Of a stretch of DNA of 39,779 bases, positions 17,894 through 26,102 are shown piece by piece. The notes under the pieces are model-generated. The model saw only the letters and a program-made list of their open reading frames with translations. It made no database searches and had not been told where the DNA came from. Numbering within the stretch: position 1 is the stretch's first letter; the number at the start of each line of letters is the position of its first letter. Both the position numbers and the translations under genes were made by a program. Source of the stretch: Rhizobiaceae bacterium (GTDB lineage: Bacteria; Pseudomonadota; Alphaproteobacteria; Rhizobiales; Rhizobiaceae). The stretch spans positions 1 through 39,779 of the forward strand of contig JAHBYZ010000028.1 in NCBI GenBank assembly GCA_019635695.1. Direction: 5' to 3'.

Positions 17894-17914
17894 TGCATCG
17901 GGGGTTTCGATGCA
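17894..17914 (+). promoter_or_regulatory. Hairpin abutting the Shine-Dalgarno of the EF-hand gene
   Basis: TGCATCG (17894-17900) and CGATGCA (17908-17914) form a perfect 7-bp stem with loop GGGGTTT. The last base of the stem is the first base of the AAGGAG ribosome binding site (17914-17919). It may affect translation, or transcription running in from glnE. Confidence 0.35.
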
Positions 17915-17926
17915 AGGAGCTTTGAC

Positions 17927-18406
17927 ATGAAGATCAAGACCAGTCTCGCCGCCGCCTTCCTCGCCTTTGCAGGCGCGGCAACGGCAGCCGGAACCGCCGG
18001 TGCCCAGCAGGCCCCCGGCGCCGCCAACCCCGCGCCGCGGGCGCCGGGGCAGCGCTTCGAGCGCCTCGACACTGACGACAGCGGCACGATCACCTTCGAG
18101 GAGTTCGCCGCCGCCATGAACGGCCGCACCGGCGCCGCCGACGCGGACAAGGACGGCACGCTGACGGTCGAGGAAATCGCCGCCGAACTGCAGCGCCAGC
18201 ACTTCAAGCGGCAGGCGGAGCGCATGATCCGGCGCCTCGACGCCGACGGCGACGGCAAGCTGACCACGGCAGAGATCGAGAGCCGTCAGAAGAAGATGTA
18301 TGCGCTGATGGACCGCGACGATTCCGGCGTCATCGAGCCCGACGAGATGCGCCGCGGCGGCCGCGAAGGGCGCGGTGGACGGCAGGGCTGGCGGCACAAT
18401 CGCTGA
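17927..18406 (+). CDS. Secreted EF-hand calcium-binding protein
   Basis: This 159-residue protein has a signal peptide (about 1-26) and four EF-hand loops, DTDDSGTITFEE, DADKDGTLTVEE, DADGDGKLTTAE and DRDDSGVIEPDE, at about residues 48-59, 74-85, 104-115 and 128-139. All have aspartates at positions 1, 3 and 5 and glutamate at position 12, so calcium binding is likely. The C-terminus is rich in Gly and Arg. The start at 17927 is supported by AAGGAG at 17914-17919. It lies 64 bp after glnE and ends just before a strong terminator. Its role is not known; periplasmic calcium buffering or signalling is a guess. Confidence 0.88.
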   Translation: MKIKTSLAAAFLAFAGAATAAGTAGAQQAPGAANPAPRAPGQRFERLDTDDSGTITFEEFAAAMNGRTGAADADKDGTLTVEEIAAELQRQHFKRQAERMIRRLDADGDGKLTTAEIESRQKKMYALMDRDDSGVIEPDEMRRGGREGRGGRQGWRHNR

Positions 18407-18416
18407 TTTCGCATGG

Positions 18417-18444
18417 ATCAGGCCCGCATCGCGGGCCTGATTTT
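18417..18444 (+). terminator. Rho-independent terminator of the EF-hand gene
   Basis: ATCAGGCCCGC (18417-18427) pairs perfectly with GCGGGCCTGAT (18431-18441) around a 3-base loop and is followed by TTTT. It lies 10 bp after the EF-hand gene and 16 bp before the end of the convergent pleC-like gene. It mainly serves the + strand. Confidence 0.85.
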
Positions 18445-18459
18445 CCCCGCCGGCAACGC

Positions 18460-20793
18460 CTACGCCGCCTTGGCCAGCCTCGTCTTCCGCGCCTTCCTTA
18501 CCGGAATGCGCACCGAGACGATGGTGCCCACCCCCTCCGTCGAGCGGATCTTCAGCGCGCCGCCGTGCAGTTCGGCCAGCGAGCGCGAGATGGCGAGCCC
18601 CAGCCCCGAGCCGGTGTGGCTCTTGGAGAACTGGTTCTGCACCTGCTCGAACGGCTTGCCGAGCTTGCCGAGTGCGTCCTTGGGGATGCCGCAGCCATTG
18701 TCCTCGATGCTGATCGTCACCGCACCCGCTACCTTGCGGGCGCGCAGCTGTATCCTGCCGCCCTCGCCGGTGAATTTAACCGCGTTTGAAAGCAGGTTGA
18801 TGACGATCTGCTTGATGGCGCGGCGGTCGGCGTTGAGCGTCAGACTCTCGGCCACCTTGGTCTCCAGCCTGATCTGCTTGTCGGCCGCCTGCAGCGCCAC
18901 CACCCGCACCGTCTCGTTGATCAGCGGGCAGAGGTCGATGCCCTCGCGGTCTATCGAAAACTGGCCGGCCTCGATCTTCGACATATCGAGGATGTCGTTG
19001 ATGACGTTGAGCAGGTAGTTGCCGCTGGAGTGGATGTCGCGCGTGTACTCGGCGTATTTTTCCGAGCCCAGCGGCCCGAACAGGCCCTGCTCCATCAGCT
19101 CGGAAAAGCCGATGATGGCGTTGAGCGGCGTGCGCAGCTCATGGCTCATATTGGCGAGGAATTCCGACTTCGCCCGGTTTGCCGCCTCGGCGCGCTCGGT
19201 TTCGCGCATGTATTTGCGGTTGAGCTCGACCAGCTGAACCGCGCGCTCCTCCTCCGCCTTGCGGGCGAGCGACAGGTCGTGGATCGTCGCCATCAGGCGG
19301 CGCTCGCTGTCGAGCAGCTTTTCCTGATGCAGCTTGATCTGGGTGATGTCGGTGCCGACCGATACGGTCGAGCCGTCGCGCGTGGTCAGTTCGTTCACCT
19401 GCAGCCAGCGTCCGTCGGCGAGCTGGCGCTCGTAGCTCGCCGCGCCTTCGCGGCGCGACCCGGTCGGCTGCCGCCGGTCGGTGACGTAGGGCTTCATGCG
19501 CTCCTCGACGCGGCGTCGCTCGGCCCCCGGCGTCACCTCGCTGGCGGGCAGGCCCGTGTCTTCCTGGAACTTGGTGTTGCACATCACCAGCCGGCCCTGC
19601 GCGTCCCACAACACGAAGGATTCGCCGACGCTCTCGATCGCCGTACGCAGTCGCATGTCGGCCGCCTCCGAGCGTTGCGCCAGATGCCGCTGCTCGGTCA
19701 CGTCGACGGCGATGCCGATCAGGTGCACCTCTGGCGCGCTGCCGTCGATCACCTGCGCCCGCGCCCGCATCCACACCCAGTGGCCGTCGGCGTGGCGCAT
19801 GCGGAACACCTGGTCGATCGTGTCGGCATCGCGCGCCACGATGCGGTTGGCCAGCCCGAACAGGTTCTCGTCGTCGGGGTGGATGATCTTGGCGACCTCG
19901 CCGAAGGACAGCATCGCCTCGCACGGTTCGTAGCCGAGCATGTCGAACATCGAGCGCGACCAGTACATGCGCCCGCGCGACAGATCCCAGTCCCACAGGC
20001 CGCAGCGGCCGCGCACCAGCGCGAGGTCGATGCGCTCATGCGCCTCGATATAGAGCCGGTCGGCGGCCTGCGCCCGGCTCGCCTGGCTGAAATAGGCGTA
20101 GAGGATGACAATCAGCACCGTCGCCGTCAGCACGAACAGCGTCACGTTGAGCGAGGCCGCGCGCCGCCATTCGAGGAACACGGCGTCCGTCGGCGCCATG
20201 ACCAGCGCCGCTCCACCGGCCCCCCCGGCCCGGTGGAGCGTCGCCAGCCATGTGCGCCCGCCCGCCGCAACTTCCAGAACCCCCGCCCGTTCGCCGAACA
20301 TCATCAGCGGCTGTCCGCCCGAAAACAGCGCGTCGAGCGGCCGGCCGACCCAGCCATCGGCGGCCGCGCTCGCAGCCACCACCGACAGGTTCGCATCCGT
20401 CACGGCGACGACATGTCCGGCGCCGGTCGCGCGCGCGAGATCGTCCACCGCCGTGCGCGCCGCGTCCGCCAGCGGCCTGCCTTCGGCGGCGGCCAGCTGC
20501 AGCATCGCCGCCGCATGCGCCGCGCGAAGCGCGACCAGCGCGCGCGCGTCGCGCTCTACCTCGTCGCGCATCGTCATCAGCGACAGCGCCCGCGAGGCCG
20601 CGATCACGACCAGGAAGATGATGATGAGCGCAGGGATGGAGCGGCGCAGATAGGGCTCAGCCGCCACCAGTCGGCGATAGGCCGGCTGCGCCATCATCGT
20701 CGCGTTGCCCGGCAGCGGCGTCGCCGGCCGCGCCTTCCTGCGCCACGGCAAAGCATGCCCGCCGGTCGCGCCGAGCGCGTCCGTGTTCGCCAT
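18460..20793 (-). CDS. pleC: PleC-like PAS-domain sensor histidine kinase
   Basis: The protein has 777 residues: TM1 (about 53-72), a periplasmic region of about 130 residues, TM2 (about 205-225) and at least two PAS domains (GLWDWDLSRGRMYWS and SFVLWDAQGRLVMCN). A HisKA domain has H551 (NMSHELRTPLNAIIGFSE) and a HATPase domain shows NLLSNAVKFTG, IEDNGCGIP and GSGLGLAISRSL. The wording after the histidine (FGPLGSEKY, SGNYLLNVINDILDMSK, PFEQVQNQF) is typical of the PleC/DivJ/PdhS cell-cycle kinases that act on DivK. In Sinorhizobium pleC lies beside glnE, which supports the symbol. ATG 20793 was chosen for the GGGGAG upstream; an upstream ATG at 20841 lacks one. Confidence 0.8.
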   Translation of the reverse strand: MANTDALGATGGHALPWRRKARPATPLPGNATMMAQPAYRRLVAAEPYLRRSIPALIIIFLVVIAASRALSLMTMRDEVERDARALVALRAAHAAAMLQLAAAEGRPLADAARTAVDDLARATGAGHVVAVTDANLSVVAASAAADGWVGRPLDALFSGGQPLMMFGERAGVLEVAAGGRTWLATLHRAGGAGGAALVMAPTDAVFLEWRRAASLNVTLFVLTATVLIVILYAYFSQASRAQAADRLYIEAHERIDLALVRGRCGLWDWDLSRGRMYWSRSMFDMLGYEPCEAMLSFGEVAKIIHPDDENLFGLANRIVARDADTIDQVFRMRHADGHWVWMRARAQVIDGSAPEVHLIGIAVDVTEQRHLAQRSEAADMRLRTAIESVGESFVLWDAQGRLVMCNTKFQEDTGLPASEVTPGAERRRVEERMKPYVTDRRQPTGSRREGAASYERQLADGRWLQVNELTTRDGSTVSVGTDITQIKLHQEKLLDSERRLMATIHDLSLARKAEEERAVQLVELNRKYMRETERAEAANRAKSEFLANMSHELRTPLNAIIGFSELMEQGLFGPLGSEKYAEYTRDIHSSGNYLLNVINDILDMSKIEAGQFSIDREGIDLCPLINETVRVVALQAADKQIRLETKVAESLTLNADRRAIKQIVINLLSNAVKFTGEGGRIQLRARKVAGAVTISIEDNGCGIPKDALGKLGKPFEQVQNQFSKSHTGSGLGLAISRSLAELHGGALKIRSTEGVGTIVSVRIPVRKARKTRLAKAA

Positions 20794-20825
20794 CGAAGGC
20801 TCCCCGAATTGTCCCCGTCCTGAGT

Positions 20826-20929
20826 GATTCGGACGCCGCACACCCGAACCGAGGACAGGGAATCAGAGCGTGATTCGCGTGTCCACCGGGGCGTTAACGC
20901 TTTTGTAGGGAGTGTGACTTTTCGGACTC
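20826..20929. promoter_or_regulatory. GANTC (CcrM methylation) cluster upstream of pleC
   Basis: Four GANTC sites lie in the 184-bp pleC-pepN gap: GATTC 20826-20830, GAATC 20860-20864, GATTC 20872-20876 and GACTC 20925-20929. The middle two form a dyad, GAATCA-GAGCG-TGATTC. A GCGTTAACGC palindrome lies at 20891-20900. The gap is the expected pleC promoter region on the - strand. Methylation-dependent timing is an inference from cell-cycle biology of the class. Confidence 0.4.
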
Positions 20930-20949
20930 ACTTTGGGGGACGGCTCTTC

Positions 20950-20973
20950 CTTCTCCCCGTTCACGGGGAGAAG
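20950..20973. terminator. Palindrome after pepN
   Basis: CTTCTCCCCG (20950-20959), TTCA, CGGGGAGAAG (20964-20973) is a perfect 10-bp inverted repeat 5 bp past the pepN stop. This CTTCTCCCCG palindrome is, from memory, a very common intergenic repeat in Mesorhizobium-type genomes. It has no T run but probably stabilises or ends the pepN message. Confidence 0.55.
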
Positions 20974-20977
20974 AACG

Positions 20978-23611
20978 CTACCCCAGCGTCCTTTGCACGA
21001 TGTCGGCGAGATCGCGCGACAGGTCCTTGCGGGTTGCGATGCCGGCCAGCACCTCGCGCGCCGCCTCGCGCCGTACCTGTTCCAGCGAACGCCACGAGCG
21101 GAAAGCGGTGGCGAGTCTCGCCGCCACTTGCGGGTTGCGCTTCTCGACTTCGAGAATGATGCCGGCATGCAGCCGGTAGCCGCGCCCGTCGCTCGCGTGG
21201 AAGCCCGTCTGGTTGGCGCTGGCGAAGGTGCCGACAAGAGAGCGCACGCGGTTGGGGTTGGAGATGGAGAAGCCGGGATGGCTCATCAGCGCCTCGACGC
21301 GCGCCACCGTGGCCTCCCCGGGCACCGTCGCCTGGATCTGGAACCATTTGTCCATGACCAGCGCGTCGTCGCCGAACATCTTCTCGAAGGCCGACAGCGC
21401 CTTGCCCGCTTGCTTGCTGCCCGGGAAGCGGTGCGCCAGGATCGTCAGCGCCGCCGCCCGGTCGGTCATGTTCGTCGCCGCCTCGAACGCCGCCAGCGGG
21501 CCGGCAGCATCCCCCGACGCCGCCGCCAGATAGTCGAGCAGCACGTTGCGCAGCGCCCGCTTGCCGGCGCTGGCCGCATCGGGGCGGAAGTCGCCGCGGA
21601 TGGCGTGGGCGTCGCGCACCTTGGTGAAGGCGGCTGCGTTGTGTCGCGCGATCGTTGCGAGCAGGGCTTCGCGCGCCGCGCGGATGGCGTCCGGGTCGAT
21701 GTTGGTGCCGATCTCGCGCGCGATGTCGGCCTCGCCCGGCAGCGACAGCATCAGCGCCCGGAACGCCGGCTCCAGCGTCTCGTCGGCGGCGATCTCTCCG
21801 GCGAGTGCCGCCAGATCGGGATCGAAGGCCGGCGCCCTGCCGCCGCGCACGTCGCCGACCGCTGCGATCAGCGCGCGGGTGAACAGCGTGTTGAGCGCCT
21901 CCCAGCGCGAGAAGGCGTCGCTGTCGTGACGCGCCAGGAACATACGGTCGCTCGAAGCCTGCTCGGCTGCCAGCGTCACCGGCGCGGAGAAGCCTCGGTT
22001 GATCGACAGCACCGGCCGCGCCGCGAATCCCGTGAAGCTGACCGACTGCTTGCGCTTGCGCAGGTGGATGATGCCGTCATGCGCGCCAGCGGTCTCCGCG
22101 GCGATGTCTTTGCCGTCCTGCCCGATCAGGCCGAAGGCGAGCGGAATGTGCATCAGCCGCTTGCGGCTCTCCGACGGCGTCGGCGGCACCGACTGCTCAA
22201 GCTCCACCGTGTAGCGCTTCTGCTCGGCGTCCCAGTGCGTAGTCACCGCAACGTTGGGCGTGCCGGCCTGATGGTACCAGAGCGAAAACTGCGTCAGGTC
22301 CTCTCCCGAAACCTCGGCAAAGCAGCGGACGAAGTCCTCGATGGTCACGGCCTGCCCGTCATGCCGCTCGAAATAGAGGTCCATGCCTTTGCGGAAGGCG
22401 GGGGCGCCGATCACCGTGCGGATCATGCGCACCACCTCGGAGCCCTTCTCGTAGACGGTCGCCGTGTAGAAGTTGTTGATCTCGCGGTACCGCCGCGGCC
22501 GCACCGGATGCGCCAGCGGCCCCTGGTCCTCGGGGAACTGCTGGGCCCGCAGCGTGCGCACCTCGGCGATGCGCTTGACCGCGCGCGAACGCATGTCCGC
22601 CGAGAATTCGTGGTCGCGGAATACGGTAAGCCCTTCCTTCAGGCAGAGCTGGAACCAGTCGCGGCAAGTGATTCTGTTGCCTGTCCAATTGTGGAAATAC
22701 TCGTGCGCGATGATCGCCTCGATGTTGGCGTAGTCGACGTCCGTCGCGGTCGCCTCGTCGGCCAGCACATATTTGTCGTTGAAGACGTTGAGGCCCTTGT
22801 TCTCCATCGCGCCCATGTTGAAGTCGGAAACGGCGACGATGTTGAACATTTCGAGGTCGTATTCGCGGCCGAACACCTCCTCGTCCCATTTCATCGAGCG
22901 CTTGAGAGCGTCCATCGCGTAGGCGGCTCGCGGCTCCTTGCCGTGCTCGACATAGATGCCGAGCTCGACCTTGCGGCCGCTCATGGTGGTGAACTCGTCC
23001 TTCACTGTGCCGAGGTCGCCGGCCACCAGCGCGAACAGGTAGGACGGCTTCGGGTGCGGGTCGTGCCACACGGCGAACGGTCTGCCGTCCTTCGTTTCGC
23101 CGCGCTCCACGAGGTTGCCGTTGGAGAGCAGCAGCGGCGTGTCGGCGCCGCCCTCAACGCGCACCGTGTAGGTGGACAGCACGTCGGGCCGGTCGAGGAA
23201 ATAGGTGATGCGCCGGAAGCCCTCCGCCTCGCATTGGGTGCAATAGTTGCCGCTGGAGCGGTAGAGCCCGCTGAAGGCGAGGTTCTTGTCCGGGTTCACC
23301 GCCGTCTCGATCCGCAGCGTGAAACGCTCACCGGCCGGCGGGTTCTTGAGCACGAGCCGGTCGGGCGTCACCTCGACATCGCCGAGATTGGTGCGCTTGC
23401 CGTCGATTTCCAGCGAGACCAGCTCAAGCCCGTCGCCGTCGAGCACCAGCGGCGCGTCCAGCGGCGCGCCTGGCCGGCGCTGCAGGCTGAGCTCGGCCAC
23501 CACCTTCGTGCGGTCCGGCGACAGTCGGAAGCTCAGCTTCGTGGCCGGGATCAGGTAGTCGCTCGGCCGGTAGTCCTCGAGCCGAAACACCTGCCCGCTA
23601 TCCGCAACCAT
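20978..23611 (-). CDS. pepN: Aminopeptidase N (M1 metallopeptidase)
   Basis: PepN is a cytoplasmic zinc aminopeptidase that finishes degradation of peptides and has broad N-terminal specificity. The protein has 877 residues, the usual length. The substrate-binding GAMEN motif is at 267-271, zinc ligands H303 and H307 (HEYFHNWTGNRIT) and E326 (KEGLTVFRD) follow, and a long helical C-terminal domain is present. No signal peptide is seen. GAGGA lies a few bases upstream of the ATG at 23611. It is monocistronic, divergent from the molybdenum hydroxylase gene, and followed by a common palindrome. Confidence 0.96.
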   Translation of the reverse strand: MVADSGQVFRLEDYRPSDYLIPATKLSFRLSPDRTKVVAELSLQRRPGAPLDAPLVLDGDGLELVSLEIDGKRTNLGDVEVTPDRLVLKNPPAGERFTLRIETAVNPDKNLAFSGLYRSSGNYCTQCEAEGFRRITYFLDRPDVLSTYTVRVEGGADTPLLLSNGNLVERGETKDGRPFAVWHDPHPKPSYLFALVAGDLGTVKDEFTTMSGRKVELGIYVEHGKEPRAAYAMDALKRSMKWDEEVFGREYDLEMFNIVAVSDFNMGAMENKGLNVFNDKYVLADEATATDVDYANIEAIIAHEYFHNWTGNRITCRDWFQLCLKEGLTVFRDHEFSADMRSRAVKRIAEVRTLRAQQFPEDQGPLAHPVRPRRYREINNFYTATVYEKGSEVVRMIRTVIGAPAFRKGMDLYFERHDGQAVTIEDFVRCFAEVSGEDLTQFSLWYHQAGTPNVAVTTHWDAEQKRYTVELEQSVPPTPSESRKRLMHIPLAFGLIGQDGKDIAAETAGAHDGIIHLRKRKQSVSFTGFAARPVLSINRGFSAPVTLAAEQASSDRMFLARHDSDAFSRWEALNTLFTRALIAAVGDVRGGRAPAFDPDLAALAGEIAADETLEPAFRALMLSLPGEADIAREIGTNIDPDAIRAAREALLATIARHNAAAFTKVRDAHAIRGDFRPDAASAGKRALRNVLLDYLAAASGDAAGPLAAFEAATNMTDRAAALTILAHRFPGSKQAGKALSAFEKMFGDDALVMDKWFQIQATVPGEATVARVEALMSHPGFSISNPNRVRSLVGTFASANQTGFHASDGRGYRLHAGIILEVEKRNPQVAARLATAFRSWRSLEQVRREAAREVLAGIATRKDLSRDLADIVQRTLG

Positions 23612-23698
23612 CTGCCGTCCTCGTCCGTTCCGCCGCCGCTATTGTCCGGCACCGCCGAAATCAATCCGGCAGGCCTTTACATGAAAAGTCCCAGTCGA

Positions 23699-23767
23699 CA
23701 AAACTGTCCCGGTGGTTTTGCGCCGCGTCAGCCTTTCCCGAAGGTATCGCCCCCTTAAGGTATCGCC
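23699..23767 (+). promoter_or_regulatory. Divergent promoter region with a dyad and an 11-bp direct repeat
   Basis: The 156-bp pepN/xanthine-dehydrogenase-like gap contains a dyad, CAAAAC (23699-23704) and GTTTTG (23715-23720), and a direct repeat AAGGTATCGCC at 23741-23751 and 23757-23767. The second copy ends at the base before the ATG and supplies the AAGG ribosome binding site. No convincing -35/-10 pair was seen. Confidence 0.3.
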
Positions 23768-26074
23768 ATGAACGTGATGACCCCGAAATTCGGCATGGGT
23801 GCTTCCGTGCGCCGGCTGGAAGACGACAATTTCATCACCGGCCGCGGCCGCTACACCGACGACATCGCGCCGGCGGGCCTGCTGCACGGTTACGTGCTGC
23901 GCTCGCCCGCCGCCAACGGCGCGTTCCGCATCACCTCCACCAAGGCCGCGAAGAAGGCGCCCGGCGTTCGCCTTGTCCTCACCGTTTCCGATCTCGGCGA
24001 CCTCAAGGACCTCAGGTCGGGTGCGATGCAGAAGCAGCCTGACGGCACGCGCGCGCCGACCCGCGACATCCCCATCCTGTGCCGCGACCGCGTGCACCAT
24101 GTCGGCGATGCGGTGGCCTTCGTGGTGGCCGACAGCCGCGCGCAGGCGCAGGACGCCGCCGAACTGATCGAGATCGACTACGATCCCGAGCCCGCAGCGG
24201 TCGACACCGCGACCGCGCTCGACAAGGACACGCCGCTGGTGTGGCCCGAGCTCGGCACCAACCGCGCCTTCCAGTACCATCTCGGCAGCCGGAAGGATTC
24301 CGACAAGGCCTTCAAGGCATCCGCCCATGTCTCGCGCGTCGCCTTCCTCAACAACCGTCTGGTCTGCAACTACATGGAGCCGCGCTCGGCCATCGCCGAG
24401 TGGAAGGCCGACGAGGACCGCTTCGTCCTGACCTGCGGTTCGCAGGGCGTGCATTCGGTGCAGAAGATCATCGCCGATGTGTTCGGCATGAAGAAGGAAA
24501 AGCTGCGCGTCGTCACGCCCGACGTCGGCGGCGGCTTCGGCCCCAAGGGTTTCGTCTATCGCGAGTACCCCCTGCTGATCGAAGCGGCGAAGCGTCTCGG
24601 CAAGCCTGTCAAATGGACTTGCGACCGCACCGAGCATTTCCTCGTCGACGCACAAGGCCGCGACAACTGGGTCGAGGCCGAGATGGCGATGGATGCGAAG
24701 GGCCGCTTCCTTGCGCTGCGCGTCAAGATGATCGCCAACATGGGCGCCTATGCGCACCAGTACGGCCCGTTCATCCCGCATATGGGCGCGACCATGTCGA
24801 CCGGGGTCTACGATATTCCAGCCATCGACGTGTCGATCGACGGCGTCTACACCAACACCTGCCCGGTCGACGCCTATCGTGGGGCAGGGCGCCCGGAAGC
24901 CGCCTTCCTTGTGGAGAAGCTTGCCGACCAGTGCGCCCGCGACCTGAAGCTCGACCCCGCCGAGATCAGGCGCCGCAACTTCATCGAGCCGCAGAAATTC
25001 CCCTATCGCACGCCGACCGGCCGCAACTACGACGTCGGCGAGTTCGCCGGCCACATGGACGCGGCTCTCAAGCGCTCCGGCTGGAAGGGATTTGACGCCC
25101 GCGCCAGGCAATCGCAGAAGGCCGGCAAGATCCGCGGCATCGGGCTCGCCACCTACATCGAGGCCTGCGCCTTCGCCGGTTCCGAGCCCGCCTTCGTCGA
25201 GCTGAACGAGGACGGTACGGTGACTTTGTTCATCGGCACCCAGTCGAACGGGCAGGGGCACGCCACCGCCTATGCGCAGTTCGTCGCCGAGAAGCTCAAC
25301 ATCGACCCGTCGCAGGTGAAGATGCGGCAGGGCGATACCGACGAGCTGAAGGCCGGCGGCGGCACCGGCGGCTCGCGCTCGATCCCGCTCGGCGGCGTAT
25401 CGGCCTCGCGCGCCGGCGAGGCGCTGGCCGTCAAGCTCAGGAAACTCGCGGCCGACGAGATGGAAGCCGCCCCGGAGGACATCGAACTTTCGAACGGCAT
25501 GGCGCGCATCGTCGGCACCGACCGCAGCATGGACTTTGCCGCGTTGCGCAAGGCGGCGAAATCTCCGGCCGACGTGAAGGCCGAGGCCGAATACGTGCAG
25601 GACGAGGCGACCTATCCGAACGGCAGCCATGTCTGCGAGGTCGAGATCGACCCCGACACCGGCCGCACCGAGATCTTGCGCTACACCATCGTCGACGATT
25701 TCGGCGCCACGGTGAACCCGATCCTGCTCGCTGGCCAGGTGCATGGCGGCATCGCGCAGGGCATCGGTCAGGCGCTGACCGAGCACACCGTCTATGGCGA
25801 GGACGGCCAGATGCTGACCGCTTCCTTCATGGACTACGGCATGCCGCGCGCCGACGACCTGCCGAGCTTCGATTTCGACACGCGCAACGTTCCCTCGACC
25901 ACCAACGCGATGGGCATCAAGGGCGCCGGCGAGGCCGGCTCCATCGGCTCGACGCCGGCGCTGCTCAACGCCATCACCGATGCGCTGTGGCGCGCCTACG
26001 GGATCGACCACATCGAGATGCCTGCGACCCCGCTGCGCGTCTGGCAGGCCATCCAGTCGGCGAAGGCGAAATGA
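23768..26074 (+). CDS. Molybdopterin-binding large subunit, xanthine dehydrogenase/CO dehydrogenase family
   Basis: This 768-residue protein is the catalytic large subunit of a molybdenum hydroxylase, which oxidises purines, aldehydes or similar substrates. It opens with the family sequence VRRLEDDNFITGRGRYTDDI. The active-site loop is AYRGAGR (369-375), which marks form II (CoxL-like) enzymes rather than true CO dehydrogenase, whose loop is AYRCSFR. The catalytic glutamate is E722 in KGAGEAGSIGS. Other cofactor-binding stretches are present (GGGFGPKGF, TQSNGQGHATAYAQF). The FAD and iron-sulfur subunits that normally accompany it are absent from the window. The substrate cannot be told from sequence. 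Confidence 0.9.
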   Translation: MNVMTPKFGMGASVRRLEDDNFITGRGRYTDDIAPAGLLHGYVLRSPAANGAFRITSTKAAKKAPGVRLVLTVSDLGDLKDLRSGAMQKQPDGTRAPTRDIPILCRDRVHHVGDAVAFVVADSRAQAQDAAELIEIDYDPEPAAVDTATALDKDTPLVWPELGTNRAFQYHLGSRKDSDKAFKASAHVSRVAFLNNRLVCNYMEPRSAIAEWKADEDRFVLTCGSQGVHSVQKIIADVFGMKKEKLRVVTPDVGGGFGPKGFVYREYPLLIEAAKRLGKPVKWTCDRTEHFLVDAQGRDNWVEAEMAMDAKGRFLALRVKMIANMGAYAHQYGPFIPHMGATMSTGVYDIPAIDVSIDGVYTNTCPVDAYRGAGRPEAAFLVEKLADQCARDLKLDPAEIRRRNFIEPQKFPYRTPTGRNYDVGEFAGHMDAALKRSGWKGFDARARQSQKAGKIRGIGLATYIEACAFAGSEPAFVELNEDGTVTLFIGTQSNGQGHATAYAQFVAEKLNIDPSQVKMRQGDTDELKAGGGTGGSRSIPLGGVSASRAGEALAVKLRKLAADEMEAAPEDIELSNGMARIVGTDRSMDFAALRKAAKSPADVKAEAEYVQDEATYPNGSHVCEVEIDPDTGRTEILRYTIVDDFGATVNPILLAGQVHGGIAQGIGQALTEHTVYGEDGQMLTASFMDYGMPRADDLPSFDFDTRNVPSTTNAMGIKGAGEAGSIGSTPALLNAITDALWRAYGIDHIEMPATPLRVWQAIQSAKAK

Positions 26075-26102
26075 GACGAACAGCATTCTCGGCGTCCGCA
26101 TG

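Noticed and set aside
13082..26101. Very long open frames antisense to real genes, for example opposite glnE (841 codons), pepN (941), the molybdenum hydroxylase (820), pleC (597) and the degP-linked kinase (610)
   Set aside because: Each lies opposite a well-recognised protein in a GC-rich genome where antisense frames stay open by codon bias. The translations are rich in Arg, His, Gln and Gly and show no domain.
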